From positions 27,134,001 to 27,198,000 of the forward strand of contig JAJKFL010000002.1 of NCBI GenBank assembly GCA_021186555.1: a stretch of DNA of 64,000 nucleotides, in the 5' to 3' direction. This document shows, in pieces, positions 54,946 to 64,000 of the stretch. How positions within the stretch are numbered: the first letter of the stretch is position 1; each line of letters begins with the position of its first letter. The notes under the pieces are model-generated. The model saw only the letters and a list, made by a program, of their open reading frames with translations, searched no databases and had not been told where the DNA came from. The stretch is from Reticulitermes speratus. Taxonomy: Eukaryota; Arthropoda; Insecta; Blattodea; Rhinotermitidae. The position numbers and the translations under genes are program-made.

Positions 54946-57900
54946 GCTCAGCCAGTCACTGTGGTGGCGGACACGACAGGTGAGGGCGCTGCTTTGGCCC
55001 ATTTTCGCTTGGTAGGCGAGGGCTCAGCCAGCCACTATGGAGGCGGGCACGAAACATGAGGGCTCTCCCCTGCTCTCTGTTCTTTCCGTCGGCGTGGGCT
55101 CAACCAGCGACTGCTTTAGCGGGCATGACAGGTGAAGGCACTGCTCTGGCCTCTGTTCGCTCGGTAGGCGTGGGCTCAGCCTGCCACTGTATTGGCGCGC
55201 ACAACAGGTGAGGGCGCGTCTCAGGCCTCTGTTCGGTCGTTCGGCGTGTGGCCAAACCAGCCACTGTAGTGGCGGGAACGACAGGTGAGGGCGCTTCTCT
55301 GGCCTCCGCCCGCTCTGTCGGCGTGGTCTCAGCAAGCCACTGTGGTGGCGGGCACGACAGGTTAGGGCGCTGCTCTGGCCTCTGTTCGATCGGTCGGCGT
55401 GGTCTCAGCCAGCCACTGTGGTGGCGGGAACGACAGGTGAGAGCGTTGCTCTGTCCTCCGTTCGCTCTGTCGGCGTGGTCTCAGCCAGCCACTGTGTTGG
55501 CGGGCACGACAGGTGAGGGCGTTGCTATTGCCTCTGTTCGATCTGTCGGCGTAGGCTGATCCAGCCACTGTGTTGGCGGGCACGACAAGTGACGGCTCGG
55601 CAATGGCCTGTGTTCTCTTGGTCGGCGTGGGCTTAGCCAGCCACTGTAGTGGAGGGCATGTCATTTGAGGGCGATGCTCTGGCCTCTTTTCGCTCGGTCG
55701 GCGTGGGCTCAGCCAGCCACTGTGGTGTCAAGCACGACAAGTGAGGACGCTGCTCTGGCCTCCGTTCGCTCTGTCGGCTTGGGCTCATGCAGCATCTGTG
55801 GTGGCGGACACGAAATTTGAGGGCGCTGCTATGGCCTCTCTGCTCTTGGTCGGCGTGGGCTCAGCCAGCCACTGTGGTGTCGGGCACGACAGGTGGGGGC
55901 ACTCCTCTGGCCTCCGTTCGCTCTGTAGGCGTGGGCTCATCCAGCCACTGTGGTGGCAGGCACGACAGGTGAGGGCGCTGCTATGGCCTCTGATCGATCT
56001 GTCGGCGTGGTCTAATCCAACCACTGTGTTGGGGGGCACGACAAGTGACGGCTCGGCAAAGGCCTCTGTTCACTTGGTCGGCGTGGGCTTAGACAGCCAC
56101 TGTAGTGGAGGGCACGACATATGAGGGCGCTCCTCTGGCCTTCATTCGCTCTGTAGCCGTGGTCTCATCCAGCCACTGTGGTGGAGGGCACGACAGGTGA
56201 GGGCGCTGCTGTGGCCTCCGTTCGCTCTGTCGGCGTGGTCTCAGCCAGCCACTGTGGTGGCGGGCACGACAAGTGAGGGCGCTGCTCTAGCCTCTGTTCG
56301 CTCGTTCGGCGTGTGCTCAGCCTGCCACTGTGGAGGCGGGTACTACAAGTGAGGGCGCTGTTCTGGCTTCTTATCGCTCGGTCGGCGTGGGCTCAGCCAG
56401 GCACTGTGGTGGCGGGCACGACAGGGCGCTGCTCTGGCCTCCGTTCGTTCTGTCGGCGTGGTCTCAGCCAACCACTGTGGTAGCGGTCACGACACGTGAG
56501 GGGGCTGCTCTGGCCTCTGTTCGCTCTCTCAGCGTGGTCTCAGCCTGCCACTGTTGTGGCGGGCACGACAGGTGAGGGCGCTGCTCTGGCCTCTGTTCGA
56601 TCGGTCGGCTTGGGCTGAGCCGGCCACTGTGTTGGCGGGCACGACAGGTGACGGCTCGGCTATTGCCTAAGTTCTATTGGTCGGCGTGGGCTCAGCCAGC
56701 CACTGTGGTGGCGGGAACGACAGGTGAGGGCGCTGCTATAACCGCTGTTCGCTTGGTCTGCGTGGGCTCAGCCAGCCTCTGTGGTGGCGGGCACGTCAGT
56801 TGAGGGCGCTGCAATGGCCTCTTTTCGCTTTGTCGGCGTGGGCCCAGCCGGCCAATGTGGTGGCGGTTACGACAAGTGAGGGCGCTGCTGTGGTCTCTGT
56901 TCGATCGGTCGGCGTGAGCTCAGCCAGCCACTGTAGTGGCGAGCTCGAAACGTGAGGGCCCTCCTCTGGCCTCTGATTGCTTGGTATGCATGGTAACAGC
57001 CAGGCACTGTGGTAGTGGGCACGAGAGGTGAAGGCGCAGTTCTGGCCTCTGTTTGCTCGGTCGGCTTGGTATCAGGCTGCCACTGCGGTGGCGGGCACGA
57101 CATCTGAAGGCGCGGTTCTGCCGACTATTCTATCGTTCGGCGTAGGCTCAGCCAACCACTCTGTTGGCGGACATGAAAGTTGAGGCCGCTGATCTAGAAT
57201 ATGTTCGTTTTTTCAGCGTGGGCTCAGCCACCCACTCTTGTGGCGGACACGACTGTTTAGGGTACTGCTCTGGCCTCTGTTAGCTCGGTTGGCTTGTGGA
57301 CAGCCAGACACTGTGGTGGCGGGCACGACAAGCGAGGGCTCTGCTCTGGCATATGTTCGCTCGATCGGCGTGGGCTCATCCTACCACTGTGTTGGCGGGC
57401 ACGACAGGTGAGGGCGCTGCTTTGTCCTCCGTTCGCTCTGTCGGCGTGGTCTCAGCCAGCCACTGTGGTGGCGGGCACGACAAGTGAGGGCGCTGCTCTA
57501 GCCTCTGTTCGCTCGGTCGGCGTGGGCTCAGCCTGCAACTGTGGTGGCGGGCACAACATATGAGGGCGCTGCACTGGCCTATTTTTGCTCAGTCGGCGTT
57601 GGCTCAGCCAGCCAATGTGGTGGCGGGCACGACAAGCGAGGGCGCTGCTCTGGCATTTGTTCGCACGATCCGCGTGGGCTCAGCCAACCACAGTGTTGGC
57701 GGCCACGACAGATGAGGGCACTGCAATGGACTCTGTTCTCTTGGTCGGCGGGGTCTCAGCCACCCACTGTGGTGGCTGTCACGACAGGGGAGGGCGATGC
57801 TCTGGCCGCTGTTCTCTTGGTCGGCGTGGGTTCAGCCAGCCACTGTGGTGGCGAGGACGTAACGTGAGGGCGCTGCTCTGGCCTTTGTTCACTTGGTCGG

Positions 57901-60820
57901 CGTAGGCCCAGCCAGCCACTGTAGTGGCGGTTATGACAAGTGAGGGCGCTGCTATTGTCTCTGTTCGCTCGGTCGGCGTGGGGTCAGCCAGCCACTGTAG
58001 TGGCGGGCTCGAAAATTGAGGGCACTCTTCTTGCCTCTGATCGCTTGGAGGGCGTGGGATCAGCCAGGCACTGTGGTGGTGGACACGACAGTTGAGGGCG
58101 CTGTTCTGCCCTTTCTTCGCTCGATCGTCGTGGACTCAGGCAGCCACTGCGAAGGCGGGCACGTCAGATGAGGGCGCTGCTCTGGCCTCTTCGATCGTTC
58201 GGAGTGTGCTCAGTCAGCCAATGAGGTGGCGGGTTAGACTGTGGTGGTGGGCACGACTGTTAAGGGACTCTTTTGGCCTCTCTTCTCTCGGTCGGAGTGG
58301 GGTCAGCCAGCCACTGTGGTGGATGGAACGACAGGTGAGGGCGCTGATCTGCATCTGTTCGATCGATCGGCGTGGGCCCATGAAGCCACTGTAGTGGCGG
58401 TTACGAAAGGTGAGGGCGCAGCTCTGGTCTCTCTGATCGCTCGGTCGGCGTGGGCTCAGCCAGGCACTGTGGTGGCGGGCACTACCGGTGAGGGCCATCC
58501 TCTGGCCTCTGATCGCTTGGTGGGCGTGGGCTCAGCCAGCCACTGTGGTGGCGGTTACGACAGTTGAGTGCGGTGCTCTGGTCTCTTTTCGCTCTGTTGG
58601 CGTGGGCTCAACCAGCCACTGTGGGGCGGGTACGAGAGTTGAGGGGTCTCTTATGGCCTCTGATCGCTTGGTAGGCGTGGGATTAGCCATGCACTGTGGT
58701 TGTGGACACGACAGTTGAGGGCGCTGTTCTGGCCTCTGTATGCTCGGTCGGCGTGGGATCAGGCAGCCATTGCCTTTGCGGTCACGACAGCTGAAGGCGC
58801 TGCACTGGATTCTGTTCGATTGATCAGCGTGGGCTCAGCCACCCACTGTGGTGGCGGGCACGAATGCTTAGGGTACTGCTCTAGCCTCTATTCGCTCGGT
58901 CAGCGTGGGGTCACCCAGCCACTTTGTTGGCGGGCACAACAGGTGAGAGCGCTGATCTGGCATCTGTATGATCGAACGGTGTGGGCTCAGGAAGCCACTG
59001 TGGTGGCGGGAACGACAGGTGAGGGCGCTGTTCTGGCGTCTGTTCGCTTGGTCGAGGTGGAACCAAATAGCCACTTTGGTGGCGGTTACGACATGTGAGG
59101 GCGCTGCTCTGGTCTCTGTTCCCTCGGTCGTCGTGAGCTCAGACAGCCACTGTGGTGGCGGGCATGACAGGTGAGTGCCCTCCTCTGGCCTCTGTTCGCT
59201 TGGTCGGTTTGGGCTCAGCCAGCCACTGTGGTGGCGGGCACGAAAGTTGAGGGCGCTGTTCTGTCCTCTGTTCGTCTAGCCGGCGTGGGCTCTGTATGGT
59301 GGCGGGAAAGAGAGGTGAGGACGCTGTTCTGTCCTCTGTTCTTCTAGCCGGCGTGGGCTCAGTATGGTGCCGGTCACGACAGCTGAAGTCGCTGATCTGG
59401 CCTATATTCGATCGGTCGGCGTGGGGTCATCCAGCCACTTTTGTGGCGGGCACGACTGGTGAAGCCGCTGTTCTGTCATCTGTTCTTTCAATCGGCTTGG
59501 GCTCAGCCTGCCACCGTGGTGGCGGGCACGATAGGAGAGGGCGATGCTCTGGCCGCTGTTCGCTCGGCCGGCGTGGGCTGAGACAGCCACAGTGGTGGCG
59601 GGCAAGTCAGGTGATGGCGCTGCTCTGGCATCTTATCGCTTGGTGGGCGTGGGAACAGCCGCGCACTGTGGTCGTGGACACGACAGGTGAGGGCGCTGTT
59701 CTGGCCACACTTCGCTCGGTCGGCGTGGGCTCAGTCAACCACTGCGGTGGGTGGCACGACAGATGAGGGCGCTGTTCTGGCCTCTATTCGATCGTTCGGC
59801 GTGGTCTCTGCCAGCCACTGTGGTTGCGGGCACGACAGTTAAGGGCGCTGATGTGGACTCTGTTCGTTTGGTCAGCGTGGGCTCAACCACCCACTGTGGT
59901 GGCAGGCACGACTGTTCTAGCCTTTGTTCTCTTGGTCGGCATGGGGTCAGCCAGCCACTGTGGTGGCGGTTACGACAGGTGAGTGCGCTGCTCTAGTCTA
60001 TGTTACCTCGGTCGGCTTTGATCAGCCAACCACTGTGGGGCGGGAACGAGAGTTGAGGGGACTCTTATGGCTTCTGATCGCTTGGTATGCGTGGGATTAG
60101 CCATGCACTGTGGTGGTGGACACGACAGTTGAGGGCGCTGTTCTGGATCTGTATGCTCTGTCGGCGTGGGATCAGGCAGCCACTGCGGTTCCGGTCACGA
60201 CAGCTGAAGGCGGTGCTCTGGATTCTGTTCGATTGATCAGCGTTGGCTCAGCCACCCACTATGGTGGCGGGCACGACTGTTTAGGGTACTGCTCTGGCCT
60301 CTATTCGCTCGGTCAGCGTGGGCTCAGGTAGCCACTGTGGTGGCGGGCACGACATGTGAGGGCGCTGAAATGGACTGTGTTCTCTTGGTCGTCGTGGTCT
60401 CAGACAGCCACTGTGGTGGCGGGCACGACAGGTGAGGGTAATGCTCTGGCCGCTGTTTGACCTGTCGGCTTGGGCTCAGCCAGCCACTGTGTTGGCGGGC
60501 ACGTCAGTTGAAGGCGCTGTTCTCTCCTCTGTTCGCTTGGTCGGCGTGGGACCATCTAAACACTTTGGTGGCGGTAACGACATGAGGGCGCTGCTCTGGT
60601 CTTTGTTCGCTCGGTCGGCGTGGGCTCAGACAGCCACTGTGGTGGCGGTCACGATAAGTGAGGGCCATTCTCTGGCCTCTGTTCGCTTGGTCGGTGTGGG
60701 CTCAGACAGCCACTGTGGTGGCGGGCACGACAGGTGAGTGCCCTTCTCTGGCCTCTGTTCGCTTGGTCGGTGTGAGCTCAATCAGCCACTGTGGTGGCGG
60801 GCACGACAGTTGAGGGCGCT
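54946..60820 (-). repeat. 76-bp array, subfamily 2
   Basis: About 77 units, the longest unbroken stretch of one subfamily in the window. Confidence 0.92.
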
Positions 60821-61365
60821 GTTCTGTACTCTGTTCGTCTAGCCGGCGTGGGCTCAGTATGGTGGCGGGCACGAGAGGTGAGGGCGCTGGTCTGGCCTCT
60901 GTTCGTCTGGACGGCGTGGGGTGAATAACTCTGGTGGCTGGCACGACAGATTCGGGCGCTTATCTGGGCTCTATTCGAATGGCCGGCGTGAGCTGTCACT
61001 GTGGTGGCGGGTTCGACATGTGAGGGCTCTAGTCTTGCCTCTGTTCGCCTGGCAGCCGTGGGCTCAGTCACTTTGGTGGCGGTCACGACAGGCGAGTGCT
61101 CTGTTCTGGCCTCTTTTCGTCTGGCAGGACTGGGCTCAGTCACTCTGCAGGCGGTCACGACAGGTGAGGGCGCTGGTCTGGCCTCTGTTCGTCTGGCTGG
61201 CGAGGGCCCAGTCAGTGTTGTAGCGGCCAAGACAGATGAGGGTGCTGGTCTGGCCTCTGTTCGTCTGTCCGGCGTGGGCTCAATCACTTTGGTGGCGGGC
61301 ACGATCGGTGAGGGCGCTAATCTGGCCTCTGTTCCTTCGAACAGCGTGCGCTCAGTCACTATGGC
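60821..61365 (-). repeat. 76-bp array, subfamily 3
   Basis: About seven intermediate units (GTCTGGCTGGCGAGGGCCCA and similar) at the expected place between subfamilies 2 and 1. Confidence 0.8.
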
Positions 61366-61820
61366 AGCGGCCCGATAGGCAAGGTCGTTGGTCTGGTCTG
61401 GCCTCCGTTCCTTTGTTCGGCGTTGACTCAGTCACTGTGGTGGCGGGTCGATACGCAAGGGCGTTGGTTTGCCCTCGGCCCTGTTCCTTTGGTCGGCGTG
61501 GTTTCATTTACTGTGGTGGCGGCCCGATAGGCAAGGGCGTTGGTCTGCTCTCGGCTTTTTTCTTTTGTTCCTCGTTAGCTCATTCACTGTTGTGGCGACC
61601 CGATAGGCAAGGGCGTTGGTCTGGTCTCGCCTCTGTTCTTTGGTCGGCGTGGGCTCAGTCACTGTGGTTGCGTGCCGATGGGCAAGGTCTTTTTGTCTGG
61701 TCTCGCCTCTGTTCCTTTTGTATGCTTCGGCTCAGACACTGTGGTGGCGGGCCGATAGGCAAGGGCGTTGGTATGGCCTCGCCACTGTTCGTTTGGTCGG
61801 CCTGGGATCAGCCACTGTCG
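61366..61820 (-). repeat. 76-bp array, subfamily 1
   Basis: Six units, the mirror image of 35696-36170 with matching variants (for example TTGTATGCTTCGGCTCAGAC). A partial 51-bp unit follows to 61860. Confidence 0.9.
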
Positions 61821-61860
61821 TATGTCCTTTCACCACGAGCCTGCATGATTTAAAATATTA

Positions 61861-62032
61861 GGATGTATTAGCTATATAATTACAACAGTTATCCAAGTAA
61901 CTGTCCACCATCTAAGGAACTATAACTGTTTTAAAGGACCATTTGAGATTTCACTTTAATGTGGATTACACTGAGACAAGCATTGCATAATCTTTTAGAA
62001 AAACATATGACTGCTTGCAGGATCAACCAGGG
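61861..62032 (-). pseudogene. 18S rRNA 5'-end fragment L (beta class)
   Basis: Minus-strand GGTCCTTTAAAACAGTTATA and ACATCC place it with F and H. Confidence 0.93.
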
Positions 62033-62378
62033 AACCGTCACTGCGCTGCAAGTTCCTTACCGGTCCCGACCGAAATAAGATGTCCGCGACGTTGCTAAAA
62101 GGGTGACCCAGTTTGCCGGGCGGAGGACTGCCCGGCCTTCTCCACTGTCTCAGTCTCTCGTCTTCTTGAAGTATCAAATGCACCGTCGTGAACCGAGGCG
62201 GGAGCCGGTAGCGAGCAGAGGCCGAACTGGCACCAGACCATTGAGCGCTGGGCAGAAGAGGGTCTCTGCATTCTTCCACCACCAGGCAGTAGGAGATTAT
62301 TCATGTTTCAGGGAAGGCCGAAATCATCTCGGTTAGAGCAGCAGTGAATAAAACCCCGAATGCCGGGCCCGTACGGCC
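62033..62378 (-). repeat. ETS-like module 8
   Basis: Full module with the CCGGGC/GCCCGG hairpin, nearly identical in landmarks to modules 3 and 4 but inverted. Confidence 0.8.
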
Positions 62379-62674
62379 GGTATGTCCTACTACCACGAGC
62401 CTGCACGACTTTGAAACTATTCCGAAGCAGGTATGTCCTCCTACCACGAGCCTGCATGTCTTTGAAAATATTCCGAGGCGTGTATGTCCTCATATCACGA
62501 GCCGGCATATCTTTGAAAATATTCCGAGAGAGGTATGTCATCCTTCCACGAGCCGACATCTCTTTGAAAATATTCCGAGAGTGGTATGTCCTCCTACCAC
62601 GAGCCGGCATCACTTTGAAAATATTCTGAGGCAGGTATGTTCTACCTCGAGCTTGCATGCCTTTGAAAATATTA
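62379..62674 (-). repeat. 51-bp repeat block
   Basis: Six units, with the same shortened first unit (CTACCTCGAGCTTGCATGCC on the plus strand) as after E and G. Confidence 0.92.
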
Positions 62675-62846
62675 GCATGTATTAGCTCTAGAATTTCCAA
62701 AGTTATCCAAGTAAATGTCCACCATCTACGGAACCATAACTGATTAAATCAGCCATTTGATGTTTCACCTTAATTTTGCTTGCACTGAGACATATACGAC
62801 ATAACCTTTTAGACAAGCAAAAGATTATTCGCACGATCAACCAGGG
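62675..62846 (-). pseudogene. 18S rRNA 5'-end fragment M (alpha class)
   Basis: Plus-strand GAGACATATACGACATAA is the alpha-class signature of E and G. The distance M to L (814 bp) equals E to F (814 bp). Confidence 0.93.
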
Positions 62847-62877
62847 AACCGTCACTGTGTTGCGGATTCCTCTGACA

Positions 62878-64000
62878 ATGACAGGTGAGGGCGCTGCTCT
62901 GGCCTTTGTTCGCTTGGTCGGCCTGTGTTTAGCCACTGTGGTGGCGGGCACAACACGTGAGTGCGCTGCAGTGGCCTCTGTTCCCTTGGTCGGAGTTGCC
63001 TCAGTCAGCTCCTGTGTTGGCGGCCCCGATAGGTGAGGGCGCTGGTCTGGCCTCTGTTAGCTTGGTCGGCGTGGAATCAGCCAGCCACTATGTTGGCTGG
63101 CACGACAGGCGAGGGCGATGCTCTGACCTCTTCGCTTGGTCGGCGTGGGATCAGCAATCTACTTTGGTGGCGGGCGCGAAAGCCGAGGGCGTTGTTCTGA
63201 CCTCTGTTCGCTCGGATAGCGTGGGCTCAGCTAGCCACTGTGGTGGCGGACACGACAGTTGAGGGCTGTATTCTGGCCTCTGTTCGCTCGGTCTGCGTGG
63301 ACACAAACAGCCACTCTGGTAGCGGGCTCGACAGGTGAGAGCGCTGTTATGACCTCTGTTCGATCGTTCGGCTTGGGCACAGCCAGCGACTGTGGAGTCG
63401 GGCATGAAAAGTGAGGACGTTACTCTGGCCAATGTTCGCTCAATCGGCGTGGGCTCCGCCAGCCACTTTGGTTACGGGCACAACAGGTGAGGGCACTGCT
63501 CTGGCCTCTGTTCGATCGGTCGACGTGGTCTCAGCCAGCCACTGTGGTGGCGGACACGACAAGTTAGGGCGATGTTTTGGCCTCAGTTCGCTCGGTCAGA
63601 GTTGGCTCAGGCAGACACTGTGGTGGCGGGTACGACCGGTGAGGGCGCAGCTCTGGCTTCAGTTCGCTTGGTCGGCGTGGGCTCAGCCAGCCACTGTGGT
63701 GGCGGGCATGACAGTTGAGGGCGCTGCTCTGGCCCCTGTTCGCTTGGTCGGCCTGGGTTTGACCACTGTGTTGGCGGGCACAAGAGGTGATTGCTCTGCT
63801 CTAGCCTCTGTTCGCTTGGTCGACGTTTCCTCAGCCAGCACCTGTGTTGGCGGGCACGATACGTGAGGGCGCTGGTCTGATCTCTCTTCGATTGGTCGGC
63901 GTGGGATCAACCAGTCACTATGTTGGCGGGAACGACAGGTGAGGGCGATTTTCTGGCCTCTACGTTTGGTCGGCGTGGGATCAGCAAGGTAATGTGGTGG
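62878..64000 (-). repeat. 76-bp array, subfamily 2, continuing past the window
   Basis: About 15 units. The array is not finished at the right edge, so its total size is unknown. Confidence 0.92.

Noticed and set aside
23539-62846. Functional 18S rRNA genes
   Set aside because: Only about 172 of roughly 1,900 nt are present in any copy, copies are diverged from each other, and no downstream 18S, ITS, 5.8S or 28S follows.
23155-64000. CRISPR array
   Set aside because: The repeats are 51 and 76 bp, directly abutting, without unique spacers, and lie in an intron-containing animal genome.
46838-64000. Simple palindromic duplication of 29.6-46.8 kb
   Set aside because: 18S fragments and array types are at different distances on the two sides of the switch and include modules (J with its unique insert) absent on the left.

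Overview
This window is nuclear DNA from an animal, most likely a polyneopteran insect. A cockroach or termite-like genome fits best, but that is an impression from the repeats, not a proven identification. The evidence is an AT-rich left part with intron-split exons of a TOX-family HMG-box gene, tRNA-derived SINEs, degenerate LINE tails of an insect type, a pogo/Tigger DNA transposon and microsatellites. There are no bacterial-style genes.

Left part (1-17.3 kb): the 3' half of a TOX-like gene on the + strand. Four coding exons are visible: 5324-5404 (end of the HMG box), 10857-11183 (Pro/Gln-rich), 13824-14104 (Gln-rich plus the cysteine-containing C-terminal domain) and 16963-17029 (last codons and stop). 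Their splice phases join cleanly, and the upstream exons lie outside the window. The introns hold SINEs, LINE fragments, simple repeats, unusually long G/C homopolymers, and an approximately 2.2 kb foldback (inverted-repeat) element with a Tigger transposon inserted in its left arm. The foldback ends about 45 bp before an exon.

Middle part (17.3-23.2 kb): gene-free DNA with a SINE, a hAT-like MITE, a degenerate tandem repeat split by a 5'-truncated LINE, and then about 1.2 kb of GGCA/CAGG-rich low-complexity DNA that forms the edge of the array.

Right part (23.2-64.0 kb, running off the window): a composite satellite built from ribosomal DNA pieces. It has four kinds of block: (i) about 172 bp from the very 5' end of 18S rRNA, seen 13 times and always cut at the same base; (ii) a 51-bp tandem repeat directly 3' of the 18S piece; (iii) an approximately 340-bp non-18S module resembling 5' external transcribed spacer; (iv) an array of about 440 monomers of 76 bp in at least three subfamilies. 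These are ordered into higher-order units of about 6.8-6.9 kb. Orientation switches at about 23.44, 26.78 and 46.83 kb, the last two marked by short inverted repeats. No intact rRNA gene and no credible protein gene is present there. The long open frames are by-products of 51-bp and 76-bp periodicity with few stop codons. This rDNA-derived, inverted, higher-order satellite close to a protein gene is the most interesting content of the window.
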